This document shows positions 21,781 through 32,946 of a stretch of DNA of 64,000 nucleotides, in pieces. The position numbers and the translations under genes are program-made. Position 1 is the stretch's first letter. Each line of letters opens with the position of its first letter. The notes under the pieces are model-generated. The model ran no database searches. It worked only from the letters and a program-made list of their open reading frames with translations, and had not been told where the DNA came from. Source of the DNA: Dugong dugon (taxonomy: Eukaryota; Chordata; Mammalia; Sirenia; Dugongidae); NCBI GenBank assembly GCA_030035585.1, contig CM057464.1, positions 73,020,919-73,084,918 of the forward strand, written 5' to 3'.

Positions 21781-22986
21781 TATAAAAACACTTGAAAATA
21801 TTTTCACACAGAAAGAAATAATCTTTGATGGTTATGAGGGAGGGGAGAGTTGGAGTGGGAAAAACATTAACTAGATAGTAGGTAAGTGGTAACTTTGGTG
21901 AAGGGCAAGACGGTACACAGTACTGGGGAAGTCTGCTTGACCTGACCAGGGCAAAGTCATAGAAGCTTCACAGACACATCCAAATGCCCTGAGGGACTAA
22001 GCTACCGGCCTGAGGGCTGTGAGGACCATGGCCTCAGGGGACATCTAGCTCAACTGGCATAACATAGTTCTATAAAGAAAATGTTCTACATCCAATTGTG
22101 GTGAGTAGCAACTGGGGTGTTAAAAGTCTGTGAGTGGCCATCTAATATACATCTATTGGTCCCACCCCGGCTGGAGCAAAGGAGAATGAAGACAACCAAA
22201 GACACAAGGGAAAGATTAGTCCAAAGGACCGGTGGATGACATCTACCATAACCTCCACCAGACAGAGCCCAGAACAACTAGATGGTGCCTGGTTACCACT
22301 ACCAACTGCTCTGGCAGGGATCACAATAGAAAGTCCTGGACAGAGCAGGAGAAAAACGTAGAACAAACTTCAAATTCACACACACACACACACAACCAAA
22401 AAATACAAACCAGGCTTGCTGGTGTGACAAAGACTGGAGAAATCCCGAGAATATGGCCCCCGGACACCCTTTTAACTCAGTTTGGAAGTCACTCCTAAGT
22501 TTTCCCCTTCAGCCGTATAATAGATAGATACATAGGGTCAACAGGGCTCTGTCTGCACAGTGGTTAAAGAGCTCGGCTGCTAACCAAAAGGTCAGCAGTT
22601 CAAATCCACCAGCCACTGTTTGGAAACCCAATGGGGCAGTTCTCCTCTGTCCTATAAGGTTGCTATGAGTCAGAATCCACTTGACAGCAAAGGGTTTGGT
22701 TTTTCGGTTATAGGGCCAACAATGACACATGTGAGGGACATGCTTCATAGTTCAATCTTGTGTATGAGACCAACTGGCATACCAGCCCAAAGGCAAGTAC
22801 GAGAAGGCAGGAAGGGACAGGAAAACTGGACAAATGGAAACAGAGAACCTGAGGTGGAGAAGGGGAGAGTGTTGACACATCACAGGATTGGCAACCAATG
22901 TCACAAAACAATTTGTGTATGAATTGTTTAATGAGAAACTAATTTGCTCTGTAAACCTTCACCTAATTCACAATTTAAAAAAAAAA
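21780..22986 (+). mobile_element. 3' UTR of L1 element 1
   Basis: Colinear with the 3' UTRs of the L1 copies at 28640-29560 and, reversed, 31733-32700. Shared marks include GTAACTTTGGTGAAGGG, CAGGGATCACAATAGAAAGTCC and the end TTTAATGAGAAACTAATTTGCTCTGTAAACC. It carries a short CA run at 22377-22394 and is interrupted by an AfroSINE. Confidence 0.88.
22544..22709 (+). mobile_element. AfroSINE, short form, inside the L1 3' UTR
   Basis: GGGCTCTGTCTGCACAGTGG head to AAAGGGTTTGGTTTTTCGG. Flanked by ATAGGGTCAACA (22532-22543) and ATAGGGCCAACA (22710-22721), a target duplication with one change. Its insertion into L1 element 1 fixes the order of the two events. Confidence 0.96.
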
Positions 22987-22989
22987 CTG

Positions 22990-24431
22990 AAAATGTAGAG
23001 GAAACCTAAGTCAATGTTGTTATAAACTGAGTTTGAGGCCTTTCAAAATACAGCACAAAAGCCCCAAAACATAAAATCTGCCCCATATCTATAAAGGAAC
23101 CAGATTCATAATTGAAAGCCTTCCCACAAGAATAACTCCAGTTCAATATAGTTCCACTGGTGAAATTCATTAAACATTTAAATACTGAAATAATTCCAAT
23201 CTTAAAAAAAAAAAAATTGAGTAGGAAAGAACACTTCCCAACACATTTTATGAGTCAGCATTGCCCTGATAGCAAATTCAAGAAGAAGACTAAACAAGAA
23301 AATAAAATCATAGACTAATATATCTTACAAACACAGATATAAAATTCCTTAACAAAAATATTAGCAAATTTTATCCAGCAATATTTTAAATGGCTAACAC
23401 ATTACCAAGTAGGGTTTATCTCAGGAACACAAAGATTGGTTTAACATTTGAAAATCAATGTAATTCACTGTATTAACAGGCTAAAAAAAAGAAGATAGAA
23501 AAAAGAGAAACTACATGATCTTTTTGATATATGCAGAAAAAAATCATAAAATCCAACATCCATTCATGATAAAAATTCTCAGAAACCTATGAATAGAAGG
23601 AAATTTCCTCAACCTGATAAATGAGTATCTAAGAATGCTTTCTTCTTATGATCAGAAACAAGACAAAGATGTTTGTTTACACTGCTTCTATGAAACACTG
23701 TACTGGAGGTCATAGCCAGTGCAATAAGATAAGAAAAAAAAAAAGTATACATATTAGAAAATAAACAAGTAAAACTTTTTTATTCGTAGAAGACACAATC
23801 ATTTACAAAGAAAATCTAAGAAATAAATAAAAAAAAAAACTTCTATAACTAATAAGGATATTTAGCAAAACCACAGAAAACAATGTCCTATATACAAAAA
23901 TCAATTGTATGTCTAAATACTATCAATAAACAACTGAAAAATGAAATTTAGAATATCATATATGACTGCAAAAATACATAAATTAGGAATGAATTCAACC
24001 AAATATGTGTAAAATCAAGATAAAGAGTTCTTAATTAAATGAAGAGAGATACCATTTTCCTGAAAAATCATACAATTCTTGACAATATTCTTTTAGGGGG
24101 AGAAACATAATCCTAAAGTTTATATGAAAATGGATTTAGCCAAGAGTACTCTTAACAATCTCGAAAACAAGACATAATTGGATGACTGATGATTTATGCT
24201 ATCTGACTGACTTATGACAAGGGTACAGTAATCAAACTGTTCTATAGGCATAACCATAGACATATAGATCAATGGAATGGATTGGAAGGTCTGGTAATAG
24301 ACAAATACTTATTTACCTAATTGATATTTGACAGAGATGCCAAGGTAATTCAATGATGCTGGAAAAACTGGGTATCTTTATAGAAAAAGGAACCCGAACC
24401 TCTCACTTGCCACAAAAATAAATTTAGCATG
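22990..24431 (+). mobile_element. Older L1 (ORF2, transcriptase region), first segment
   Basis: Plus-strand L1 ORF2 with decayed frames: CAACACATTTTATGAGTCAGCATTGCCCTGAT, then AGTAGGGTTTATCTCAGGAACACAAAG, then GGTCATAGCCAGTGCAATAAG. The first 100 bp or so is unassigned. The element continues at 24920-25337 and 29932-30660 after two later insertions. Confidence 0.85.
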
Positions 24432-24919
24432 TGTTATGGATTGAATTGTGTCCCCCAAAAATGTGTATCAATTTGGCTAGGCCATGATTCCCAGTATCTG
24501 TAAGGTGATTATCCTATGTGTTGTAAATCCTAACCTCTATGATGTTAATGAGGCAGCATTAGAGGCAGTTACTTTAATGAGGCGGGACTAGGATTAGGTT
24601 GTATCTTGAGTCAATCTCTTCTGAGATATAAAAGAGAGAATCGAGCAGAGAGGAGAATGACCTCATTACCACCAAGCAAAAAGAGCCAGAAGTGAAGCAT
24701 GTCTTTTGGACTTGGGCTTCTTGCACTGAGAAGCTCCTAGACCAGGGGAAGATTGATGACAAGGTCCTTCCCCCAAAGCCAACAGAGAAAGAGAGCCTTC
24801 CCTTGCAGCTGGTGCCCTGAATTCAGACTTCTAGCCTCCTATACTGTGAGAGAATAAATTTATTTGTTAAAGACATCCACATGGTATTTCTGTTATAGAA
24901 GCACTAGATAACTAAGACA
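24432..24919 (+). mobile_element. ERVL-MaLR-like solo LTR (copy 6), inside the older L1
   Basis: TGTTATGGATTGAATTGTGTC to CACTAGATAACTAAGACA. TATA-like box GAGATATAAAAGAGAG near 24624-24639; AATAAA at 24853-24858. Flanks GCATG and ATATG may be a worn 5-bp duplication. Confidence 0.9.
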
Positions 24920-25337
24920 ATATGTATCATAGAACTAAATATCTAAACTTAAATTATAAACCTCCAGAAAAAATTGCTATCTTGAAATAGGCAAAGATTT
25001 TTTTAGAAAAAATAGAAATACTCCAACCATAAAGGAAAATTATTTACAAAGTAAACTATGAAAACTAAAAAACCTCTGCTCTTTGAAAGACACTGTTTAG
25101 AAAATGAAAAGTCAAGCCAATGACTGGAATAAAATATTTCCAATACATACATACAACAAATAATTCTTATTCAAAATATATGAATAATTCTTACAACTCA
25201 ATAATAAGAAAAATATCATAATTTTTTAAATGGGAAAACTATTTGAACAGGCCCTTTACAAAGGAAGATATTTGAATGACCAAAAACGCCATGGAAAGAT
25301 TCTCTCAATAACTGTAGTAATCATAAAAATGCATACT
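24920..25337 (+). mobile_element. Older L1, second segment
   Basis: Continues the ORF2 reading: CTCTGCTCTTTGAAAGACACTG, then AAATGGGAAAACTATTTGAACAGGCCCTTTACAAAGGAAGATATTTG (a typical L1 region). Ends at the target duplication AAAAGCACAATG. Confidence 0.85.
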
Positions 25338-25349
25338 AAAAGCACAATG
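25338..25349. repeat. Target-site duplication of L1 element 2, left
   Basis: AAAAGCACAATG, identical to 29920-29931. It proves that 25350-29919 is a single retrotransposition event into the older L1. Confidence 0.97.
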
Positions 25350-26840
25350 TGGACTTCTGGGCAACATGGCGCTATAGTCAGAAGCACCACGCCATCCCTC
25401 TGCAGCAAAGATAAGAAAAATTAACTCAAACAGAGTCACACATCAATCCTGAAACCCTAAGTATCAAATGAAGAGATAAGGAACTCAGTCAAGCACCGAA
25501 TGGAATAAGAAACTGACCGAGAACACAGCACCAGGAGAGATACATGCAGAGGTCCCCTATCAGCTACCGCAGCACCGATCCGCCATCTTGAACTTCTATC
25601 AGAGATCAGCAAACAGGAGGTACAAGAAAGCAGCTTCACAGAACTTCCAGCTGTAGACAGAACAACCGGTAACCCACGATATAGGCTTTCCCAACCCCCA
25701 CCCTTCTTCACTCCCGCTTAGCCTCCTCTGCTTCCTGCAGCCACAGTGTCTTGGACAGGAAGCAAGACCTTCCCTCCAGTGCTGCTTGGATTCCACCTGC
25801 CCGCACTGGCCAGCTCCCTGAGTGCCATTTGTTGGCTGCTGGTGTTGCTTTTTTCCTCTTCTTTAGATTTCTTCCTTACCTCTCACCACCTCCCCCTCCT
25901 TTGTCTCAAATACCTGGCTCCGTGCGCCATCTTTGCTTCTTCCTGAAAGGCTACAAAACACTGCTCGACTGTGAAACTGTTTCCCAGCCCATGATGCCAT
26001 GCTGGGGGGACCCCCCCAGGGATTTTTGTTTGTTTGTTTGCTCTGATTTGTTCTGTTTTTATTTGTTTGTTTGTTTTCTTTTTCTTTTCTCGGCTTGGGA
26101 GCCCCTTCTAGCCGGGCAGTACCACATGGTTTGGAAGCTAGTCCCTTTCTCTGCGCAGAAGCACAGGGACATCCCTGGAGGCATTTCTTTTTTCTTGTTT
26201 TTTTTTTTGTTTGTTTGTTTTTGAGTTTTTTTTAATTTCTTTGTTTAGTTTTCTACTCTCTCATTCCCTTTTTGACTTTCTTCATTTCCAGTTTCTCAAT
26301 TTATTCGTTTTTTATTTGCACCCTTTATTTTTTTTCAGTTTTGTTTTTCCCCATTTCTCAGTCTCTCATCTCTCCACTCCAATAACAAGCTCCCTTAGCA
26401 CTCTTTTTTGTATGTGTATATGTTTTTGGCTCCTGTTCCTCTCTCCTCTCTCTCATCTTTCCCATATCCATCTTAGCTCCAAACATCACAATCCACTCCC
26501 ACCTTCCTGCCTATCTGCACCGTGCGCTGAACATCACACTCCCAAGCAGCACAGGCACGGCCTATTGGAACCTTCCCTGCACTGATTCCTGGTCCGCACT
26601 GTCAGCCCTAGAACATGTCACAAAAAACCTATCCCAGTATCTTCCCTTCAGCCGGACCTGCCCTGCTGTACCATACCTGAGTGACTGACCCTACCCATTG
26701 GAGGAGGTGAAAAGTACTGTGCCCACAAACGAGCAAGCAAAGAACACACAGCCTGCCTGCTCAGACATAAGCAAATAAAATAAAAAATCAGGACAAAACA
26801 AACAAATCTACATTCAATAAATGAGGAAAATAACCACTGA
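25350..26840 (+). promoter_or_regulatory. L1 5' UTR with YY1-like site at its start
   Basis: The element opens TGGACTTCTGGGCAACATGGCGCTATAG, in which CAACATGGC (near 25361-25369) resembles the YY1-binding AAGATGGC that positions transcription in other mammalian L1s. The UTR is about 1.49 kb: a GC-richer first half, then a T-rich tract with TTTG repeats at about 26020-26420. The large open frames here (25751-26224, 26211-26585, and reverse frames 25457-25796) have no family resemblance and reflect composition. Confidence 0.7.
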
Positions 26841-27870
26841 ATGCCCCAAAGACAGCAGACAATATCAAAACATTTACAAAAACAGGACAAGATAGTTCCA
26901 AGAGGAGTGCAAAATAAAACACCAGATGACCTTCCAGTGGACGAAAAGGCACTAGAACTAACTGATAGGGAATTCAAATCTCTAATATTCAGAATTATCC
27001 AAGAGTTGAAGCAAAAAACAGACAAAAATGAGGAAAAAATAGACAAATTCATGGAAAAGGCAGAAAAATTCATGGAAAATGCAGACAAAAAAATGGAATA
27101 ATTCAAGAACATAATACAGGAACAAAATGCTAAAATAAATTCACAATTAGAAATCATACAAAAACAACAATTAGAAATCCAAAGATAAACAACAAGATTT
27201 CAGAAATGGACAGTGTCATAGAAGGGCTGAGGAGCAGGTTTGAAATGAAGGAAGACAGGATCAGCGAAATTGAAGACAAAATTTGGATACAACTCTGTTT
27301 GAGGAAAAATCAGAAAAAAAGAAAAAAGAAAAATGAAGAAACCCTGAGAATTCTGTGGGATACAATCAAAAGCAAAAATTTTCGAGCGATTAGAATTCCA
27401 GAACAGGCAGAGAAAACAGAAAACACAGAGAGGATCATTGAAGAACTGCTGACAGAAAACTTCCCCAATATCATGAAAGATGAAAAGCTGGCCATCCAAG
27501 AAGCTCAACGAACCCCATATAGGAGAGACCCCAAAAGAAAATCACCAAGGCATATCATAATCACACTTGCTAAAACCAAAGAAAAACAAAGAATCCTGAG
27601 AGCAGCTCAAGAAAAACAAAAGTCACATGCAGAGGATAATAAGGATAATAAGGATAATAAGACTAAGCTCAGATTATTCAGCAGAAACCATGCAGGCAAG
27701 AAGGCAATGGGATGACATATGTAAAACCTTGAAAGAGAAAAATTGCCAGCCAAGAATAATATATTCTGCAAAACTCTCATTCAAATATGATGGTGAAATT
27801 AGGTCATTTCCAGATAAACAGAAATTAAGGGACTATGTAAAAAGCAAACCAAACTTATAAGACTTATTAA
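26841..27870 (+). pseudogene. L1 ORF1 remnant in L1 element 2
   Basis: The start MPQRQQTISKHLQKQDK (26841) leads into a coiled-coil-like stretch rich in K/E (residues 50-86) that ends at 27101. The reading continues in 27206-27715 (RNA-recognition part: KSKNFRAIRIPEQAEKTENT, ENFPNIMKDEKLAIQEAQ, PKRKSPRHIIITLAKTK) and 27627-27860 (C-terminus: KLSFKYDGEIRSFPDKQKL). ORF1p binds L1 RNA as a trimer. There are at least two frame breaks, and GGATAATAA units (about 27635-27662) have been added. It is the better preserved of the two ORF1 copies here. Confidence 0.9.
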
Positions 27871-28335
27871 AGGAAGTCCTTTGATCTGAGAACAAACAAT
27901 ATCAGACCACAGGCTGAATGTAAGACACAGGATTGTGCTAGCCAGATACCAACCTAGGAAATGAACTCTTAAGGACTATGCAAAACCAAAAGAATTACAA
28001 AAGGGAACCAGAGAGGTTAATCTGTAAATGACAACAGCATCAGAACAATAAAAGAGGGAATAAATGATGTAGTTATAGAACCTTCTAACTGAGAGGAAGT
28101 CAAGCAATACCAAGTAATAATAGACTGGTTCAAATCTAGGAAGATAAGGGTAAATTCCAAGGTAACCACAAAGAAAGTTAACAAACCTACTCATCAATGC
28201 AAAGAAGAAAATCATAAAGTCTCAGTGAAAACAAAACCTACAAAAACAAAAGAAATTAAAAAAAAAGGAACTCAGCACAGGAGAGTAAGAGGAACAAAGA
28301 AAACATCAGCACCACAAAAAAAAGCACTACAAAAT
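27871..28335 (+). mobile_element. L1 inter-ORF spacer and deletion point
   Basis: Colinear with 18760-19130 of L1 element 1 (GGTTCAAATCTAGGAAGATAAGGGTAAATT; AAGTCTCAGTGAAAACAAAACC). It then runs on to ACTACAAAATG (about 28327-28337), where ORF2 would be expected to begin, and joins CAATCCCACCTCTAGG, which belongs near the end of ORF2. Confidence 0.75.
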
Positions 28336-28640
28336 GCAATCCCACCTCTAGGAATATATCCTAGAGAAATAAGAGCCGTCACATGAATAGACATATGCAC
28401 ATCCATATTCACTGCAACACTGTTCACAATAGCAAAAAGATGGAAACAACTCAGATGCCCATCAACAGATGAATGGATAAACAAACTATGGTACATACAC
28501 ACAATGGAGTATTATGCAAAGATAAAGAACAATGATGAATCTGTGAAGCATCTCATAACATGGAAGAAACTGGAAGACATTATGCTGAGTGAAATAAGTC
28601 AATCACAAAAGGACAAATATTGTATGAGACCTCTACTGTA
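28335..28640 (+). pseudogene. C-terminal scrap of L1 ORF2
   Basis: CCACCTCTAGGAATATATCC, CACATTCACTGCAACACTG-like and ACACACAATGGAGTATTATG match the last ORF2 region of L1 element 1 at 21490-21780. Only about 100 codons survive. Confidence 0.88.
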
Positions 28641-29399
28641 TAACTCATGTAAAAGTTTACACACAAAACGAAACAATCTTTGTTGGTTACAAGGGATGGG
28701 AGGGATGGGAGGGAACTAAATAGATAAGTGGTAACTTTGGTGAAGGGTAAGATAGTACATGTTACTGGGGAAGCCAGCAAAACTTATACAAAGAAAGGTC
28801 ATGGAAGGTCCACAGACACTTCCAAACTCCTTGAGAGACTGAATTGCTGGGTGGAAGGCTGTGGGGACCATGGTCTTGGGGAACATCTATTTCAATTGGC
28901 ATAACACAGTTTATAAAGACAATGTTCTACATTCTACCTTGGTGAGTAGCGTCTGGGGTCTTAAAAGCCTGTGAGCAGCCAAGATACTCCACTGGTCTCA
29001 CGCCTTTGGGAGCAAGGGAGAATGAAGAGGACAAGATACAAGGAAAAGATTAGTCCAAAGGACTAATGGACCACAGCTACCACCGCCTCCACCAGACTGA
29101 GCCCCGTATAGCTAGATGGAGCCCAGCTACCACCACTGACTGCTCTGACAGAGATCACAATAGCGGGTCCTGGACAGAGCTGGAAAAGGATGTAGAACAG
29201 AGTTCTAACTCAGAAAAAAAAGACCAGATTTACTGGCCTGACAGAATGGAGAAACCCTGAGAGTATGGCCCCTGGACACCCTTTTAGCTTAGTGGTGAAG
29301 CCCCTCTCTAAGTTCACCATTCTGCCAGGGACTGGACAGCCTCATAAAACAAAAGAGGACTAATGAAGCACAGCAGTCCAGGGACAAGTAGTAGAAGGC

Positions 29400-29919
29400 A
29401 GGAGGGGACAAGAAAACTAGTGATAGGGAACCCAAGGTTGAGAAGGGACAGTGTTCACATGTCATGGGGTTCTTAACCATTGTCATAGGGCAATATGTGT
29501 ACTGTTTAATGAGAAACTATTCTGCAAACCTTCATCTAAGGTACAAAAAAAAAAATTATCTATGTGAGATCTAATTGACAACAGCGACTTAAAAGGTTCA
29601 ATGGGCAGCCTAGTAGACAGTGAGTTGAAGATAATGGTTATGGAATAATTTGGAAAAGGATAGTGAGAATAGCAGCACAACTAGAAGAATGTAATTGATG
29701 TCACTGAATTGTACATGTAGAAACTTTCAAAATGGTGTAACTATGGCTATGCCTATTTTCACCAAAAAAAAGATCCTCAAGGTCAAGAAGGGAGAGTATT
29801 GACATGTCGTGGGGTTGTTAACCAATGTCATAAAACAATATGTGTACTGACTGTTTAATGAGAAACTATTTGTTCTGTAAACTTTCATCTAAAGAACAAT
29901 TTAAAAAAAATTTAAAAAA
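29400..29919 (+). repeat. Duplicated L1 3' end
   Basis: The 3' terminal block appears twice. Copy 1 is 29410-29556 (TTGAGAAGGGACAGTGTTCAC...TCATCTAAGGTAC and 11 A). Copy 2 is 29776-29919 (GGTCAAGAAGGGAGAGTATTGAC...TCATCTAAAGAAC, A-rich end). Between them 29557-29775 holds ATCTATGTGAGATCTAATTG and AATTGTACATGTAGAAAC and ends in an A-run, so it also looks like a LINE 3' segment. Confidence 0.85.
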
Positions 29920-29931
29920 AAAAGCACAATG
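29920..29931. repeat. Target-site duplication of L1 element 2, right
   Basis: AAAAGCACAATG, identical to 25338-25349. Confidence 0.97.
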
Positions 29932-30660
29932 CAGTACACAGAAACTAGAATAGATAAAACATCTGACAATGCCAGGTGTTGGTGAAGATTTGAAGGAACT
30001 AGAACTCTCATCTATTGCTAGTAGATTTATAAAATGATACAGCTCCTTTGAAAAACAGCCTGGCCGTGTTTTTATAAAGCTAAGCATACAGTACTTACTT
30101 ATATAACCTTGCAATTCCACTTCTGGTTATTTACCCAAAAGAAACAAAAACCTATGTCCACAAAAAGACTTAAGCATGAATGTTCATAGCAGCTTTATTC
30201 ATAATAGTCAAATCCTAAAAAAAAAAGTCAACAAAAGAACGGATATGCAAACTGTAATGCATTTGTACAATGGAATTATTCAGCAATGTGAAGAAGCAAA
30301 CCACTGATACATTCAAAAATATGGGTGAATCTCAGAAACATTATGCTAGGTAAAAGAAGCCAGACACAAAAGAGTATATTCTGTATAATTCCATTTTGTA
30401 TGAATTTCTGGGACAGGCAAAACTAATATATAATGGTAGAAATCAAATAATTAGTTCCGTGGTGAATTGATTTGGAAAGGGTAGGAGAAAACTTTTTAGA
30501 GTGAAGGAAATGTTTTACATATGGATTGGATTAGTGGTTATATGGATGCACACATTGCTCTCAGGGCTCCAGGTGGGAATTAGATAGCAGAAAGGTGGGC
30601 TTAACACTGCTGTGAGAATTTGTAACTAAAGGTAATAGATATGGACTTCACTGATTTATG
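29932..30660 (+). mobile_element. Older L1, third segment (3' end)
   Basis: Resumes the interrupted older L1: GTGTTGGTGAAGATTTGAAGG, TTTACCCAAAAGAAACAAAAAC, TATGCTAGGTAAAAGAAGCCAGACAC. The last 100 bp or so is uncertain. Confidence 0.83.
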
Positions 30661-31210
30661 GTAATGGTTGAAAAAAAAAGATATGAAAAATATTGCTGAA
30701 GGAGAACATAAAAAATGAGGAAAGAGCCAAAGACAGAAGCCCAAGGAATCCCTCTGTTTGAGAAGCAAGAAAAGAGAGTACAGCCAGTAGACAAGAAAAA
30801 AAGAGTTAAGAAGTGCTGTTTCTCAGAAACCAACAACAGCTTGTACATTTTGGGATGGGATATTATTTGATGGATCTACATTAACATGCCTTCATTTAGT
30901 AACTTGAAAATAAGAACCATATTTAGCCTTGGAAGAGAGGACAGGCCAGAATTATGTTCTTGTCTTATGATTCTGTGTGATCTATATCCAGCATTTTTAT
31001 CACAGTTACAATCATCAGTGATTTGTTTTTGCTATTAATAATCTCAACAGAAAAAAAATCGGTAATTAAGGGGGTAGGGACTAAAGGCATAGTGAGGAGG
31101 GTGGTTGTGTACTGAATTATTCTTTTCTTACTAATTTTCTTTTTCTTTCATGAATAAAAGGATACAGAGAGATTCTGAAATAAATGGTGTCTTAAACACT
31201 ATAAAGCTCT
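30661..31210. other. Unassigned sequence
   Basis: No recognised repeat or coding signal. Reverse frame 30648-30848 has no family resemblance. Confidence 0.5.
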
Positions 31211-31214
31211 TTCA

Positions 31215-31345
31215 AGTGTAGTGAAAATTCTGAGTTCTTGGAGGCAAGGAGAGTATGTTTTATTCATCCTTGCATTCCTCAAAGAGTAAGTGTTGAATAG
31301 CTACTATGGGCCAGTGCTCTGTTAAGTAATGAAATAAACAAACAA
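31215..31345 (-). mobile_element. L2/MIR-like fragment
   Basis: TTGAATAGCTACTATGGGCCAGTGCTCTGTTAAG resembles the reverse L2 3' region (ATTGAGCACCTACTATGTGCC). It is short and diverged. Confidence 0.45.
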
Positions 31346-31732
31346 ATAAGAAAGTCCCAGGTCTTCAATTGTTCTATCTGTATGAAAATAAAAAATTCAT
31401 TCAGATATGCCAGGACAATTTTCAGTAATGAAAGTAGGGCTAAAAAGTTGTCATGAAGAAATATTTAGCTGTATAAACCTCTACACTAGGATTTGGCCAG
31501 AATATATAGATATAATTTTCTTCCTTCCTCTTCTTTGGAAAGAGATATGCAAGTGTCGCCACACTACAGAAAACCAAGTCTGTTAAGATAAAATCAAAGA
31601 AGTTTATTCCAAACAGATTAAAGCTCAAACTGGGAACAGCACAGCTCACTGAGATAAGACATTGGTGTCTGAAGAAGGGGTCTGAATCAGGGATAGTTAT
31701 ACTGCTGCAGAAAGCATCAGCCACAGGTTATT

Positions 31733-32919
31733 TATTTATTTTTCTTGGAACTTTTTTGTTTAATTGTACTTTAGGCGAAGGTTTACAGAGCAAACTAGTT
31801 TCTCATTAAACAATTAATACACATTGTTTTGTGACATTGGTTGCCAACCCCACAACATGTCAACACTCTCCCTTTTCAACCTTGTGTTCCCTATTACCAA
31901 CTTTCCTGTCCCCTCCTGCCTTCTCATCCTTGCCCCTGGGCTGGTGTGCCCATTTAGTCTCGTTTTGTTTCAGGGGCCTGTCTAACCTTTGGCTGAAGGG
32001 TGGACCTCAGGAGTGACTTCATTACTGGGCTAAAAGGGAGTCCAGGGTCATACTCTCGAGGTTTCTCCAGCCTCTGTCAGACTAGTAAGTCTGGTCTTTT
32101 TTTGTGTGTGTGTGAGTTAAACTTTTGTTCTACATTTTTCTCCAGCTCTGTCCAGGATCCTCTACTGTGATCCCAGTCAGAGCATCCGGTGGTGGTAGCA
32201 GGGCACCATCTAGTTGTGCTGGACTCAGTTTGGTGGAGGCTGTGGTACTTGCGGTCCATTAGTCCTTGGGACTAATCTTTCCCTTGTGTCTTTGGTTTTC
32301 TTCATTCTCCCTTGTTCCAGACGGGGTGAGACCAGTGGAGTATCTTAGATGGCTGCTCACAAGCTTTTAAGACCCCAGACGCTACTCATCAAAGTAGAAT
32401 GTAGAGCATTTTCTTTATAAACTATGTTATGCCAATTGAGCTAGACGTTCCCTGAGACCATGGTCTCCATAGCCCTCAGCCCAGTAATTTGGTCCCTCAG
32501 GGAGTTTGGGTGTGTCTATGGAGTTTCCATGACTTTGCTTTGGTCAAGTTGTGCTGACTTCCCCAGTATTGTGTAGTCTCTTATCCTTCACCAGAGTTAC
32601 CACTTATCTATTGTCTATTAAGTGTTTTTCCATCCCCATCCCACCCCTCCCTCATAACTATCAAAGATTGTTTCTTTTTGTGTGGAAACATTTTCATGAG
32701 TTTTTTAGTAGTGGTCTCATACAGTATTTGTCCTTTTGTGATTGACTTATTTTACTGAGCAAAATGCCCTCCAGATTCATCCATGTTGTGAAATGCTTCA
32801 CAGATTCATCATTGTTCTTTATTGTTGCAAAGTATTCCATTGTATGTATGTACCATAGTTTGTTGATTCATTCATCCATTGATAGTCCCCTAGGTTGTTT
32901 CAATCTTTTTGCTGTAGCC
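31733..32919 (-). mobile_element. L1 3' end, reverse, 5'-truncated
   Basis: Colinear in reverse with the 3' ends of the two L1s above: TTTACAGAGCAAACTAGTTTCTC, CACTTATCTATTGTC, TTTTACTGAGCAAAATG, and ending in the region near the ORF2 C-terminus. Flanks ACAGGTTATT (31723-31732) and ATAGGTTATT (32920-32929) are a target duplication with one change. The open frame at 31831-32016 is L1 UTR. Confidence 0.94.
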
Positions 32920-32946
32920 ATAGGTTATTCTTGATTGGTGAACCTC

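Larger units (their letters stand above)
17296..22986 (+). mobile_element. L1 element 1, 5.7 kb, defective (no endonuclease)
   Basis: Contains a short 5' UTR (to about 17704), a decayed ORF1, an inter-ORF spacer, the 3' two thirds of ORF2, a 3' UTR and an A-rich end. Compared with the L1 at 25350 it lacks about 60 bp at the very start and about 1.1 kb of the 5' UTR. Compared with a complete L1 it lacks the first 380 or so codons of ORF2, so the total is below the usual 6-7 kb. An AfroSINE sits in its 3' UTR. No target duplication is clear. Confidence 0.92.
25350..29919 (+). mobile_element. L1 element 2: full 5' end, ORF1, no ORF2
   Basis: Bounded by exact 12-bp target duplications. Order: 5' UTR (25350-26840), ORF1 remnant (26841-27870), spacer (to about 28335), then the last stretch of ORF2 (28335-28640), then 3' UTR with a duplicated end and A-rich tail. 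About 3 kb of ORF2 is absent, so endonuclease and transcriptase are gone. Such an element could only have moved with enzymes supplied in trans, unless the loss came later. Confidence 0.95.

Noticed and set aside
22375-22396. CA microsatellite as a separate locus feature
   Set aside because: It is an expansion inside the L1 3' UTR, at a site with a shorter or different tract in the sister copies.
25457-26585. Long open frames on both strands as host genes
   Set aside because: They fall wholly within the 5' UTR of an L1 whose limits are fixed by target duplications, overlap each other on both strands, and have no domain resemblance.
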